Shown here in pieces: positions 26,003 through 35,943 of a DNA stretch of 64,000 nt; positions within the stretch are counted from its first letter, which is position 1; every line of letters starts with the position of its first letter. The notes beneath the pieces are model-generated. The model did no database searches, was not told where the DNA came from, and worked only from the letters and a program-made list of their open reading frames with translations. The translations under genes and the position numbers were made by a program. The DNA is taken from positions 1 through 64,000 of the forward strand of contig JAPOHD010000012.1 in NCBI GenBank assembly GCA_026671195.1, given 5' to 3'. This DNA comes from Draconibacterium aestuarii. Lineage in GTDB: Bacteria; Bacteroidota; Bacteroidia; Bacteroidales; Prolixibacteraceae.

Positions 26003-27884
26003 TTGTTTTTAGCAGTTTTTTGTTGATTATAACCTTGTATTTTGCACGTAATTCTTTAATCCATTGTTCTTCAAGATAGTTTTGGTATTCCGAAATATAT
26101 AAGCCTCGTGCTTCGTGTAGCAATTTTTGTTCAGGACCTACCTTGTTGCCCCTTATAAAAGTTGTGGCACTGTTAAAATTTTCAGGTTCACTTCCGTTCC
26201 ATACGTAATAATCAACAATGTGATTTCTTGCTTCTTCCCACGCGCCGTTTTCGAAAGTAATAACTTCTTTTTCTGTATTTAAGTGTGCTGCAACTTCGTC
26301 ATTTGTCATACCTGCGCCAAAAAGATCTTCCGCTTTTTCGCGTACTTCTTCACTTTCGCATGTTATTATACATCCTTTAAAGCGTTCACCCCACTTATAT
26401 TTGTTTTTATTTTTTTCATAGAAGTTCAGCAGCCCTATAGAATCTTCGGCTGCATAATTCCAAATTTTCTCCTGCGAGATATTAAACAGTAAAATACCGT
26501 CGTGGTATTCGTTTAGCAAATAGCGGAATTCAGGGTATTTTGCTTCCAGTTTAGAATCTTCGAGTTTTGTAATTTCATAATCTATCCACTCGTCAAATTT
26601 TGAGAGGTACGGACCGCTTTTTATCTGTTTTTCCTGAATGTAGGCACTTAAGTCGGTGGTTTTATAGGTTGTATTGTCGATGGTAAAAAGATCAAGCTCA
26701 GGTATTACTTGTTTGTTTTGAATGTTCATTCCATTCAGCGCTTGTTTGCCATTTTTGTTTTCCTGAAAATTATATTCGGTTTTTAATTTACTGATAAAAA
26801 CTTTTTTGCTGGAAGTTCGCCTTTCCGAATCTTTTTTGATCTTGCTTACTATTTCGCCTTTTATTTTTTCGAAGGGAGGAACGGGGCGTTCGTTCAGTTT
26901 TTTAATGATGTGGTAGCCAAATGCAGTTTCAACAGGTTTGGTAATGTTGCCTGTATTTTGAAGTGCAAAAGCTGCATTGGAAAATTCCGGTACTATTCTT
27001 CCGGCCGAGAACCAGGGCATTTCGCCTCCTTTTACTGCCGAACGTTTATCCTGCGATTCTTTTTTAGCCAGTTCAGCAAAATCGGCACCATCAACTAATT
27101 GTTGATAAATGGCATCAATTTCCTCCTTTGCTTTTTGCTTTACTTCTGGAGTTGCCGTTTGCGGAATATTCTTCATAATATGTGCCACCTGAATTTCTCC
27201 CTTGTTTTCGCGAATGTCGTGCACTTTAATAATGTGGTAGCCAAACGATGTTTTTACAGGTTCTGAAATTTCTCCAGCGGGAGTGGAAAAAGCTGCATCT
27301 TCAAAAGGAGCCACCATGGTAAACGCTGAAAAATATCCCAGGTCACCTTTGTTTTGCTGTGCCGAAGGGTCTTCTGAATAGTCCCGGGCTGCCTGCCCAA
27401 AATCTTTTCCGTTTAGTATCTCTTCTCTGATAGAGGTAATCTTATCAAGTACTTCTTTGTCTTTGTTTGGAGATGCGTTTTTGTCAACTAACAGCAAAAT
27501 ATGACTGGCATGAACTTCGTGTAACATTCGGTTATATAGTTCGTGTTCCAGTTTATCGTTGTATTTTACATCGGTTAAATAGGGGGCGGCAATTTCTTTA
27601 CGATAACCGGCCAATTCAGTAATAAATGACTGGCTGGTGTCCATTTTTAAATTTTCGGCTTCAATTACTTTTAACTTAAAATTGATAAACAGTTCAAGGT
27701 ATTCTTTTGGTGATTTTCTATCCGATTCGTTGTATAAATTAGTATTGTTTTTTTTATAGATGTATTCAAATTCGGTTTTGTTTATCTCCTGGCCGTCAAT
27801 AGTAATAATAACATCGTTGTTTTGGGCAAACAATTTAGAGGCCGAAACAACCAAAAGGAAAAGCAAAAAAAATATCCTATTCAT
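25989..27884 (-). CDS. Periplasmic peptidyl-prolyl isomerase with two parvulin domains
   Basis: 631 residues from the ATG at 27884, chosen because it begins the signal peptide MNRIFFLLFLLVVSASKLFAQ. The first parvulin domain (about 120-225) has ASHILLL, GDLGYFSAFTMVAPFEDAAF and FGYHIIKVHD; the second (about 230-335) has AHIMKNIPQ, GGEMPWFSAGRIVPEFSNAAF and FGYHIIKKL. The C-terminal ~280 residues are helical and unassigned. Role: folding or quality control of exported proteins, together with the two SurA-like genes downstream. Confidence 0.9.
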   Translation of the reverse strand: MNRIFFLLFLLVVSASKLFAQNNDVIITIDGQEINKTEFEYIYKKNNTNLYNESDRKSPKEYLELFINFKLKVIEAENLKMDTSQSFITELAGYRKEIAAPYLTDVKYNDKLEHELYNRMLHEVHASHILLLVDKNASPNKDKEVLDKITSIREEILNGKDFGQAARDYSEDPSAQQNKGDLGYFSAFTMVAPFEDAAFSTPAGEISEPVKTSFGYHIIKVHDIRENKGEIQVAHIMKNIPQTATPEVKQKAKEEIDAIYQQLVDGADFAELAKKESQDKRSAVKGGEMPWFSAGRIVPEFSNAAFALQNTGNITKPVETAFGYHIIKKLNERPVPPFEKIKGEIVSKIKKDSERRTSSKKVFISKLKTEYNFQENKNGKQALNGMNIQNKQVIPELDLFTIDNTTYKTTDLSAYIQEKQIKSGPYLSKFDEWIDYEITKLEDSKLEAKYPEFRYLLNEYHDGILLFNISQEKIWNYAAEDSIGLLNFYEKNKNKYKWGERFKGCIITCESEEVREKAEDLFGAGMTNDEVAAHLNTEKEVITFENGAWEEARNHIVDYYVWNGSEPENFNSATTFIRGNKVGPEQKLLHEARGLYISEYQNYLEEQWIKELRAKYKVIINKKLLKTIEGV

Positions 27885-27979
27885 TTTACGAATATTATTT
27901 AATTTCATGTAAACTGTGTTAGCGAATAGTATTTGCTGTTTACTATTCATAAAAATATGTTTTTGAAAATTGTCCAAAA

Positions 27980-29455
27980 TTACTGTCTGCTGCTGTAGTT
28001 TGGTGCCTCGCGTGTAATACTTACGTCGTGCGGATGGCTTTCCTGAATACCTGCATTTGAAATCCGTGTAAATTTGGCTTGCTGTAAGGCTTTAATATTT
28101 TGTGCACCACAATAGCCCATTCCTGCGCGTATACCACCAATTAACTGGTAAAGTACTTCGTACAACGAACCTTTAAACGGCACCCGGGCAGCAATTCCTT
28201 CCGGCACAAGCTTTTTAATATCTTCTTCCATATCCTGAAAATACCGGTCTTTCGAGCCTTTTTGCATGGCTTCAACCGATCCCATTCCGCGGTACGATTT
28301 AAATTTACGTCCCTGAAAAAGTATCGTTTCTCCCGGCGATTCTTCCACTCCGGCAAACAGTCCACCGGCCATAATTGAGTCGGCACCCGCAGCTAAACCT
28401 TTCACAATATCACCTGAGTAACGAATTCCGCCGTCGCCAATTACCGGAACTCCCGATCCCTGAATGGCTTTCGAAACATTGTAAATGGCCGAAAGTTGAG
28501 GGATTCCAACTCCGGCAATAACACGTGTGGTACAAATCGATCCCGGACCAATTCCAACTTTAACCGCATCGGCACCTGCTTTAACAAGGGCAATTGCAGC
28601 TTCTGCGGTTCCAATGTTTCCGGCAACCACGTCTTTTTCAGGATATTTGGCTTTAATTTTTTTCAGTAACTCAATTACACCGCGTGTGTGTCCGTGTGCC
28701 GTGTCGATAACCAGAGCATCGGCCTGAGCTTTTATCAATTCGTCAACGCGGTCCATGGTATCGCCGGCAATTCCCACACCCGCTGCTACACGCAAACGAC
28801 CTTTTTCATCCTTGCAGGCCAGTGGTTTATCTTTTGCTTTGGTAATATCTTTGTAGGTTACCAGCCCAATAAGTTTGTTGTTTTTACCAACAACGGGTAA
28901 TTTTTCAATTTTATAGTGTTGAAGAATATCCGCAGCTTTTTCAAGATCGGTGGATTCTCGGGTGGTAACCAAATTGTCTTTGGTCATGACTTCCGTAAGC
29001 GGCCGTCTCATATTTTTTTCGAAACGCAGGTCGCGGTTGGTAACTATTCCTACCAGGTAGCCATTGTCGTCAACAACCGGAATTCCTCCAATTTTGTATT
29101 TCGACATGAGCGAAAGTGCATCTTTTACTTTTTTGTCGGGGGTGATTGTAATCGGGTCGTAAATCATCCCGTTTTCGGCACGTTTTACGGTAGTTACCTG
29201 GTGGGCTTGTTCCAAAATCCCCATATTTTTATGCAGTACTCCAATTCCACCTTCGCGTGCAATTGCAATTGCCATTTTATTTTCGGTAACCGTATCCATT
29301 GCAGCCGATAAAATCGGGGTATTTATGGTAATGTTACGTGTAAATTTTGACGAGAGGTTAACTTCACGAGGTAAAAGTTCGGAATATGCAGGAAGTAAAA
29401 GAACATCGTCGAAGGTTAAACCTTCAAATTGAATTTTGTCTTCAAGAAACGACAT
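27980..29455 (-). CDS. guaB: Inosine-5'-monophosphate dehydrogenase
   Basis: Oxidises IMP to XMP, the first step to GMP. 491 residues from the ATG at 29455 ([20 protein letters not shown]), the usual start; the frame extends upstream without family similarity. Two CBS domains lie at about 95-205; the catalytic Cys is in GPGSICTTR near 305; [19 protein letters not shown] follows and a FKGSL segment is near the end. Typical length. It is first of a co-directional run with the isomerase genes (95-bp gap). Confidence 0.97.
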   Translation of the reverse strand: MSFLEDKIQFEGLTFDDVLLLPAYSELLPREVNLSSKFTRNITINTPILSAAMDTVTENKMAIAIAREGGIGVLHKNMGILEQAHQVTTVKRAENGMIYDPITITPDKKVKDALSLMSKYKIGGIPVVDDNGYLVGIVTNRDLRFEKNMRRPLTEVMTKDNLVTTRESTDLEKAADILQHYKIEKLPVVGKNNKLIGLVTYKDITKAKDKPLACKDEKGRLRVAAGVGIAGDTMDRVDELIKAQADALVIDTAHGHTRGVIELLKKIKAKYPEKDVVAGNIGTAEAAIALVKAGADAVKVGIGPGSICTTRVIAGVGIPQLSAIYNVSKAIQGSGVPVIGDGGIRYSGDIVKGLAAGADSIMAGGLFAGVEESPGETILFQGRKFKSYRGMGSVEAMQKGSKDRYFQDMEEDIKKLVPEGIAARVPFKGSLYEVLYQLIGGIRAGMGYCGAQNIKALQQAKFTRISNAGIQESHPHDVSITREAPNYSSRQ

Positions 29456-29590
29456 GCCTAACGTTTTTATATTTTTATTAAACGTCAAAACTACAAAAAA
29501 ATAGCGGACGTGTATAGAATAATTTGGGCTTACCGTGTTTTTGATAATAAAAATTGTTAAAGCTGAAAAATGATTTATTAATTTGTATTG

Positions 29591-31495
29591 ATGGAAGATT
29601 ACAGGCAAATATTAACGCGGTACTGGGGCTATCCTGATTTCCGTCCGTTGCAGCTCGATATTATTGAGTCGGTTGCAGCGGGCAATGATACGCTTGGATT
29701 GATGCCTACCGGTGGCGGGAAGTCGATCACGTTTCAGGTGTATTCACTGTCGAAACCGGGAATTTGCATTGTGGTTACGCCATTAATTGCCTTAATGAAA
29801 GACCAGGTTGAATCGCTGAATAAAAAGGGAATAAAAGCATTGGCTGTTCATAGTGGGATGACAGGCCGCGAAATAAAACTTACGCTTGATAATGCGGTTT
29901 GGGGCGAGTACAAGTTTTTATATGTTTCGCCCGAACGTTTAAATTCGGAACGCTTTCTGGAACGGCTGGAGCAGATGAAAGTGAACCTGTTAACCATCGA
30001 TGAAGCACACTGTATTTCGCAATGGGGATACGATTTCAGACCCAGTTATTTAAATATTATTCAGACCCGGGAAATATTGCCGGGTATTCAGGTTTTGGCG
30101 TTAACAGCCACAGCTACACCGAAAGTTGCCGACGATATTCAGGAAAAACTGGGCTTTAAGAAAAAGAACCTGATCCAAATGTCGTTTTACCGCGAAAACC
30201 TGAGTTATTTGGTTCGCAGGGTTGAAAATAAAACCGGGTATTTACTGGATACAATAAAAAAAGTAACAGGCTCAGGGGTAATTTATGTACGTAACCGAAA
30301 GGCCACACGAGAGGTTTCCGACGAATTGCGAAAGAACGGTATCTCGGCCAGTTACTACCATGCCGGATTAAGTAACCTTGTGAGGAGCACCCGGCAGGAT
30401 AGTTGGCTGAGTGGGCAGACCCGTGTTATTGTGGCTACCAATGCCTTTGGAATGGGAATTGACAAACCCGACGTACGATTTGTTATTCATATTGATTCGC
30501 CTGATTCGCTGGAAGCCTATTACCAGGAGGCCGGCAGGGCAGGCCGCGACGGGAAAAAATCGGCTGCGGTGTTGTTGTTTAACAATGCCGATAAAACAAA
30601 ACTTAAAAAGCATGTTACCGTTGCTTTTCCAGAGGTTGAAAACATAAAACGTATATATGATGCACTTTGCAACTATTTTCAAATTGCGGTTGGATTTGGA
30701 AAAGGAAAGGTTCTGGAGTTTAGTTTGCAGGGATTCTCGCAGGCGTATAAATTCCAGCAAGCCATGGTTTACAATAGTCTGAAAATATTACAACGCGAAG
30801 GATATTTGGAATTTACGGAAGAGGTAGACAGCCCGTCGAGAGTTTTTTTTCCAATCTCGCGCGATGAGTTGTATAAATTTCAGGTGGCAAATGCTAAACT
30901 CGATGATTTTATTAAGTTGCTTTTGCGTTCGTACACCGGATTATTTAGCGGTTATGTGGGAATTGATGAAGAGTTGCTGGCAAAACGGTCAGGATTGAAC
31001 CACGAGCAGATTTACAATTATTTAAAGCATTTGCGAAAATCGAATGTAATCGATTATGTGCCCCGCAACCGTACCCCGTTTATCTATTTCAGCAAGGAGA
31101 GATTAACCATTGAGCGCATAAAAATATCGAAAGAAAATTATGAGATTCGGAAAAAAGATTACGCAGCACGTATTGATGCGGTAATAGAGTACGGAAGCAG
31201 TACTTTAAAATGCCGCAGCCAAATGTTGCTGGCTTATTTTGGCGAAACCGACGCTCCACCTTGCGGAACCTGCGATGTTTGTAAGGCGAAAGGGATAATG
31301 CAGATGACTGATTATGAATTTGAAACCATCAGTAAACGCATCAAAAAAATCATTGAACAACCTTGTTTATACGAAACCTTGCTGCTGAAATTAAAAGGTG
31401 ACCACGAAAAAATGCGGAAGGTGATTAAATGGCTGCTCGATAATAAAAAGATTATTTACCGGGTAGATGGGCTATTGGAATGGAACGGGGAGTAG
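29591..31495 (+). CDS. recQ: RecQ-family ATP-dependent DNA helicase
   Basis: 3'-5' helicase in DNA repair. 634 residues from the ATG at 29591 (a TTG directly before is less likely). Walker A TGGGKS near 38; DEAH box DEAHCISQWGYDFRP near 138; motif VI QEAGRAGRDG near 312. The zinc-binding tail has C-GTC-DVC near 555. After it comes a short helical end rather than a full HRDC domain, as in other short Bacteroidota RecQ paralogues. Divergent from guaB with a 135-bp gap. Confidence 0.94.
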   Translation: MEDYRQILTRYWGYPDFRPLQLDIIESVAAGNDTLGLMPTGGGKSITFQVYSLSKPGICIVVTPLIALMKDQVESLNKKGIKALAVHSGMTGREIKLTLDNAVWGEYKFLYVSPERLNSERFLERLEQMKVNLLTIDEAHCISQWGYDFRPSYLNIIQTREILPGIQVLALTATATPKVADDIQEKLGFKKKNLIQMSFYRENLSYLVRRVENKTGYLLDTIKKVTGSGVIYVRNRKATREVSDELRKNGISASYYHAGLSNLVRSTRQDSWLSGQTRVIVATNAFGMGIDKPDVRFVIHIDSPDSLEAYYQEAGRAGRDGKKSAAVLLFNNADKTKLKKHVTVAFPEVENIKRIYDALCNYFQIAVGFGKGKVLEFSLQGFSQAYKFQQAMVYNSLKILQREGYLEFTEEVDSPSRVFFPISRDELYKFQVANAKLDDFIKLLLRSYTGLFSGYVGIDEELLAKRSGLNHEQIYNYLKHLRKSNVIDYVPRNRTPFIYFSKERLTIERIKISKENYEIRKKDYAARIDAVIEYGSSTLKCRSQMLLAYFGETDAPPCGTCDVCKAKGIMQMTDYEFETISKRIKKIIEQPCLYETLLLKLKGDHEKMRKVIKWLLDNKKIIYRVDGLLEWNGE

Positions 31496-31681
31496 GTAGT
31501 CGCAGTCACAGTCGTGGATTCAGTTTTTTTTATCGATGAAAGATTGATGGAGATTGAATCGGCCTGTTTAAATGCAGTGTTATTCTGATGGTTATCTTAT
31601 TTCTTGGAGGTCCGTCTTTTATCTTCCGGCTCGGTGTAAAAAAATTACTACTTTTGCACGAGTTTTTTATTCCGGGATAAA

Positions 31682-32302
31682 ATGAGTGAATCAGGTACAA
31701 ATCAAATTATTTATTCGAAAAATGTAGTGGAGTTTGTTACAGTAGCTAACGAATTCTGTTCGTCTGTTGAAAATGCAGCGCAGTTTTCACCTAAAGAAAA
31801 CCTGGATAGATTACAAAAACTGTTGCCGCTGCTTTATTTAAAAATTTCAGTTCTTCCAAAAATTGAACGTATAATGGACGACGAACTGGAAAAGTTTGTA
31901 TCGGAGCTGGATTACAATATGCTGCATCAGAAATGGTTGCAGTTGTTGGGCGAGAACGATAGTTTTTACGAGGTTTTCGATCCTAATATTCAGTTTGGCG
32001 AAGAAACGGTACGCGCCAGCATTTCCGAAAATTTATTGGATGTGTACCAGGATATAAAAGATTTTATCACCTCTTACAGTATCGGAAACGAAGATGTGAT
32101 GTATGATTCGCTTTCGGAATGTATTTTTCATTTCGAAGATTTTTGGGGGCAGCAGTTAGTTAATGTTTTACGGGCAATTCATATGTTGTTGTATAGCAAC
32201 AGAGATCTGTCGGAACAAGATAATAATGATGACGTTGTTCCGGGAAGGGGCAATCCAAAGTGGTTGGACAATTTCTGGGGAACGAACGAAGAAGAGGATT
32301 AA
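31682..32302 (+). CDS. DUF5063 family protein
   Basis: A 206-residue soluble, acidic, mostly helical protein with no signal peptide, matching the general pattern of DUF5063 proteins (LPLLYLKISVLPKI, then FHFEDFWGQQLVNVLRAIH). Function unknown. In Bacteroidota it commonly sits directly before an RNase D-like exonuclease, as here where the next ATG follows its stop immediately. The link with the exonuclease suggests a nucleic-acid-related role (inference). Confidence 0.82.
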   Translation: MSESGTNQIIYSKNVVEFVTVANEFCSSVENAAQFSPKENLDRLQKLLPLLYLKISVLPKIERIMDDELEKFVSELDYNMLHQKWLQLLGENDSFYEVFDPNIQFGEETVRASISENLLDVYQDIKDFITSYSIGNEDVMYDSLSECIFHFEDFWGQQLVNVLRAIHMLLYSNRDLSEQDNNDDVVPGRGNPKWLDNFWGTNEEED

Positions 32303-32887
32303 ATGTTTAAAGAAAGTATTTCAAACGAGGAATTAACTGAAATGCCCTTGAAGTGGTTCGAGGGCGAAATTGTTTTGGTTGATTCCCCAAAAAAATTGCA
32401 AATGGCTGTTGAAGAACTCTCCAGTCAGTCAATCATAGGATTTGATACGGAAACGAAACCTTCGTTTAAAAAAGGTGTAATCAATAAAGTTGCCTTGTTG
32501 CAGCTCTCGACTAAAAACCGTGCTTTTTTATTACGCACCAACCGCATTGGCTTGCCGCGCGAGATTGTGCGGATTTTAGCCGATGAAAACGTAATAAAAC
32601 CCGGTGTCGCCATTCGCGACGATATTAAAGGGCTGCAGGAAATCAGAAAATTTAAACCCGGAGGTTTTGTGGAATTGCAAGATGAAGCAAAAGAAATGGG
32701 AATTCAAAATTTTAGCCTGAAAAAGCTAACGGCAATTGCCTGTGGTTTCCGCATTTCAAAAGGCCAGCAGCTTACCAATTGGGAAGCCGATATCCTTTCC
32801 GAAGCACAACAACGTTATGCCGCCACCGATGCCTGGGCTTCGCTGGAAATTTTCGAAAGTTTTCAAAGAATAAGTTATGATGTCTGA
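32303..32887 (+). CDS. RNase D-like 3'-5' exonuclease domain protein
   Basis: A 194-residue single-domain DEDD exonuclease. Motif I is IGFDTETKPSF near 45; motif II region PGVAIRDDIKGLQ near 105; motif III YAATDAWASLEIFE near 175 (Tyr and Asp of DEDDy). It lacks the HRDC domains of true RNase D, so it is the short type named 3'-5' exonuclease domain-containing protein 2. It starts at the stop of the DUF5063 gene and its end overlaps the methyltransferase gene by 11 bases. Confidence 0.9.
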   Translation: MFKESISNEELTEMPLKWFEGEIVLVDSPKKLQMAVEELSSQSIIGFDTETKPSFKKGVINKVALLQLSTKNRAFLLRTNRIGLPREIVRILADENVIKPGVAIRDDIKGLQEIRKFKPGGFVELQDEAKEMGIQNFSLKKLTAIACGFRISKGQQLTNWEADILSEAQQRYAATDAWASLEIFESFQRISYDV

Positions 32888-34067
32888 ATTTGTTAGGGTC
32901 GTTTTAAAATCGGGGAAAGAGCAGTCGATGAAGCGCTTTCATCCCTGGGTGTTTTCCGGTGCAATAAAAGAGATGTATGGTACTCCGGACGAAGGCGATT
33001 TGGTAACCGTTTATTCCAATAAAGATGAATTTTTGGGCATCGGTCATTACCAGATCGGATCAATCGCCATTCGTATTGTTTCGTTCAAAGAAGTTGTTCC
33101 GGACTACAATTTTTGGAAAAGTAAAATCGAAAGTGCCTGGAACCTACGCAAAACACTGGGGTTTGCAGATAATACCGAAACCAATGTTTTTCGTTTAATT
33201 CATGCTGAAGGCGACGGAATGCCGGGTTTGGTTGTTGATTTTTACAACGGAACTGCGGTAATACAAATGCACTCCATCGGAATGTTTCTTATCCGCGATG
33301 TGCTGGTAAAAGCACTTCAGGAAGTAATGGGCGACAAGCTGAAAGCAGTATACAATAAAAGCGGAAAAACTCTTCCGTTTAAAGCCAAAGTAAAATCGGA
33401 AGACGGTTATTTGTTTGGCGCGGGTTCTGAAACCGAAGTAGTGGAGTACGGCCTTAAATTTAAAGTAGATTGGGAACAGGGGCAGAAGACCGGCTTTTTT
33501 GTCGATCAGCGCGAAAACCGGATGTTGGTGCAGCAATATGCAAAAGACCGCGATGTGCTTAACATGTTTTGTTACACCGGGGGATTTTCGTTTTATGCCA
33601 TGAAAGGTGGTGCAAAGTCGGTTCATTCGGTTGATGCATCGTTAAAAGCAATTGAGTTGACAGATGAAAATGTGGAACTGAATTTTCCCGGCGATGAACG
33701 ACACAAATCTACTGTAATCGATGGATTTGAATATTTAAAAGACATTCAGGATAAATACGATTTAATAATTCTCGATCCGCCGGCATTTGCAAAACACCGC
33801 AATTCGTTGTCGCAAGCCTTAAAGGGATATAAACGAATAAATACACGTGCTTTCGAGCAAATCAGAAAAGGCGGCATTTTATTTACTTTTTCGTGTTCGC
33901 AGGTGGTTACAAAAGAAAAATTTCGTGAAGCTGTTTTTTCGGCAGCTGCCATTTCCGGACGAAATGTTCGAATTCTGCACCAGATGAGCCAGCCTACCGA
34001 TCATCCCGTAAATATTTACCACCCCGAAAGTGAATACCTGAAGGGCTTGGTTTTATACGTGGAATAG
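32877..34067 (+). CDS. RlmI-type 23S rRNA (cytosine) methyltransferase
   Basis: A 396-residue SAM-dependent methyltransferase of the RlmI/RlmK family. An N-terminal PUA domain (about 5-80: LKSGKEQSMKRFHPWVFSGAI) is followed by a class I Rossmann methyltransferase with VLNMFCYTGGFSFYA near 222, DASLKAIELT near 248 and the catalytic-region LDPPAFAKHR near 298. Likely methylates C1962-type positions of 23S rRNA. Starts ATGATG; second ATG is also possible. It overlaps the exonuclease gene by 11 bases. Confidence 0.92.
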   Translation: MMSEFVRVVLKSGKEQSMKRFHPWVFSGAIKEMYGTPDEGDLVTVYSNKDEFLGIGHYQIGSIAIRIVSFKEVVPDYNFWKSKIESAWNLRKTLGFADNTETNVFRLIHAEGDGMPGLVVDFYNGTAVIQMHSIGMFLIRDVLVKALQEVMGDKLKAVYNKSGKTLPFKAKVKSEDGYLFGAGSETEVVEYGLKFKVDWEQGQKTGFFVDQRENRMLVQQYAKDRDVLNMFCYTGGFSFYAMKGGAKSVHSVDASLKAIELTDENVELNFPGDERHKSTVIDGFEYLKDIQDKYDLIILDPPAFAKHRNSLSQALKGYKRINTRAFEQIRKGGILFTFSCSQVVTKEKFREAVFSAAAISGRNVRILHQMSQPTDHPVNIYHPESEYLKGLVLYVE

Positions 34068-34128
34068 AGGAAAGTGTACTGTCGCAAAGGCAGTATTCAG
34101 ATGAATAATAACACAGAAGCTAAAATAC

Positions 34129-34833
34129 ATGCAACAACTTACCGAAAAATACAACATTGAATTAAGCGAAAAAACAATCGTTGAAAAACTACAATTCATT
34201 GCGGAGCAGCATCCGGGGAAAGTGGTGTTTACCTCCAGTTTTGGTTACGAAGACCAGGTGATTACTGATTATATATTTAAAAATGATTTGGATATAAAAG
34301 TGGTAACGCTCGATACCGGGCGTCTTTTCCCTGAAACGTATAAAGTTTATTTAAGTACGCTCGAACGGTATAAAAAAAACATTAAAGCGTATTTTCCGCC
34401 AACAAAGGAAATGGAGGAATTGCTGGATAAGAAAGGCCCGTTTAGCTTTTACGAGTCATTGGAAAACCGCAAAGAATGTTGTTTTATCCGCAAAGTAATT
34501 CCTTTAAAAAGGGCATTGGAAGGAAACGAAATCTGGGTTACCGGTTTGCGTGCTTCACAATCGAATAACCGCAGCGAAATGCAGGAGTTTGAATTTGACG
34601 GAGGCAACGCAATAATAAAATACAATCCGTTAAAAGACTGGAGTCTGGAAGAGACCATTGAATATGTAAAAGCGAACAATGTACCCTACAATATTCTTCA
34701 CGATAAAGGATTTGTTAGTATTGGCTGCCAGCCTTGTACACGGGCTATTCAGCCCGGCGAAGATTTTCGTGCCGGACGCTGGTGGTGGGAGCAGGGCTCG
34801 GGAAAAGAATGTGGCTTACACGAGGTGAAATAA
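34129..34833 (+). CDS. cysH: Assimilatory adenylyl-sulfate (APS) reductase, CysH family
   Basis: Reduces APS to sulfite in sulfate assimilation. 234 residues. PAPS/APS reductase core: VVFTSSFGYEDQV near 27, VVTLDTGRLFPETY near 56. Two cysteine pairs, ECCFIRK near 121 and GCQPC near 200, are the 4Fe-4S ligands that mark the APS-type enzyme rather than the PAPS type. The C-terminal catalytic Cys is in KECGLHE. No other sulfate-assimilation gene is in the window. Confidence 0.94.
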   Translation: MQQLTEKYNIELSEKTIVEKLQFIAEQHPGKVVFTSSFGYEDQVITDYIFKNDLDIKVVTLDTGRLFPETYKVYLSTLERYKKNIKAYFPPTKEMEELLDKKGPFSFYESLENRKECCFIRKVIPLKRALEGNEIWVTGLRASQSNNRSEMQEFEFDGGNAIIKYNPLKDWSLEETIEYVKANNVPYNILHDKGFVSIGCQPCTRAIQPGEDFRAGRWWWEQGSGKECGLHEVK

Positions 34834-34860
34834 TAAGCAAATACAACAAAATACTAACAG

Positions 34861-34890
34861 GCACGAATTTTAAGTTCGTGCTTTTTTTTT
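34861..34890 (+). terminator. Intrinsic terminator after cysH
   Basis: GCACGAA (34861-34867) pairs with TTCGTGC (34875-34881), 7-base loop, followed by nine Ts. It starts 27 bp after the cysH stop. Confidence 0.88.
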
Positions 34891-34911
34891 GACTTAAAGT
34901 AGTTTCTTAAT

Positions 34912-35163
34912 ACAGGGTAGAACCATCATCTTCGACAAGCGCACGATTATCTTATGGGGTAAAGCCTTCATAAAATACAAGATAACCTCTGTCTTTCGAA
35001 AGAGCGCAATAATAGGATGCCAGACGGCGCTTATCTTATGGGGGAGCACTGGTATCTTGTGCCAGCGAATGATTCGCTGACGGGTTAGAGGCTTTATCGT
35101 ATATCCGATAAGTGTTATCGGGCAGGGTAGAATGATTCGCTTACAGCAGCTGGCAGTTATCTT
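34912..35163. repeat. Second 42-bp-period array, six degenerate units
   Basis: Six consecutive 42-bp units from 34912. Most start with a form of AYGGGGTAGA (units 1, 2, 4, 5 and 6) and four end in TTATCTT or GTCTT; the middles diverge. On the minus strand a frame stays open with an L-P or similar every 14 residues (LPCPI, LPHKI, LPHKI, LPCIK). The period equals that of the array at 20812-21105 but the sequence is unrelated. It fills most of the 489-bp gap between cysH and the next gene. Function unknown. Confidence 0.8.
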
Positions 35164-35322
35164 CTGTTTTTGAGTTGGAGGGGCCGAAGCGGACGCAACT
35201 TCTGTTTTTATTGTATTTTCAATGCCCGTAACAAAGTTTTTACGCATAATCAGGGGTAAAGCTCAATAAATTCTGAAAGAAAAATTTTACTTTTAACGCT
35301 CTTGTAATAAAAATGAACTAAA

Positions 35323-35856
35323 ATGGAAGAATTGACAGTTGGTACACGCGTTGATCATCCGCGTTACGGAGAAGGAATTATAAGCAGAGATAACCTTACC
35401 GCCTACGAGATTTTTTTTGAACGTGGCGGAAAAATAGAGATCACCAAACGTAACACCGATTTAACGGTTTTGGAAGCCAACGATGCGGCTCCTAAAAGCA
35501 GACTTTCAATAAAGAAAATAGAGAAGGTACTGAGTTATGTGCTTGATCAGTACGGAGCTTTAAACGAAATCGTACCATTGGGCGAAAAATGGGAAGGTGG
35601 AACCCTGTTATTGCAGCCCGCTAATCCGGAGTTGAAACCCAAAGAAATTCCGATTGAAACCTTCTTCCATAAAATTGTAATGTTGCGCGACCGTATGCGT
35701 GTGCTGGAGCAAAACATAAACAGCAGCAAATCGTTAAGCGACGAAGAAAAGGTAAATATTCAACAATATATTACACGCGCTTATGGTTCGTTAACAACCT
35801 TTAATGTTCTGTTTTCGGAGAAAGAGCATTACTTTGTAGGCGCAAAATCAAAATAA
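35323..35856 (+). CDS. Unknown protein with Tudor/UvrD-C-like N-terminus
   Basis: A 177-residue soluble protein. The first ~50 residues read VGTRVDHPRYGEGIISRDN and end in ITKRNTDLTVLE, like the small beta-barrel Tudor/CarD/UvrD C-terminal modules that bind polymerase or nucleic acid. The rest is helical, with a probable coiled coil near 120-160 (MRVLEQNINSSKSLSDEE). No named family recognised; no catalytic motif. Good coding signal and clean ATG. It lies after the second 42-bp array. Confidence 0.75.
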   Translation: MEELTVGTRVDHPRYGEGIISRDNLTAYEIFFERGGKIEITKRNTDLTVLEANDAAPKSRLSIKKIEKVLSYVLDQYGALNEIVPLGEKWEGGTLLLQPANPELKPKEIPIETFFHKIVMLRDRMRVLEQNINSSKSLSDEEKVNIQQYITRAYGSLTTFNVLFSEKEHYFVGAKSK

Positions 35857-35876
35857 ATGAAGCCCTGTATATAGGA

Positions 35877-35912
35877 GATCGGTTCTGTATTTCAACAAAA
35901 ACAGAACCGATC
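35877..35912. terminator. Hairpin, possible terminator
   Basis: Perfect 12-bp stem GATCGGTTCTGT / ACAGAACCGATC with a 12-base loop, 21 bp after the Tudor-like gene. No U tract, so it may be an RNA-end stabiliser rather than a terminator. Confidence 0.55.
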
Positions 35913-35943
35913 ATTTAAATCGGAGTGTCAAAAATAAATTAAA

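Noticed and set aside
28141-28386. Short ORFs inside guaB
   Set aside because: Out-of-frame shadows of a clear IMP dehydrogenase.
34894-35247. 117-residue minus-strand ORF across the second array
   Set aside because: Same reasoning; residues are Ile/Lys/His-rich low-complexity repeats and it crosses the region just after the cysH terminator.
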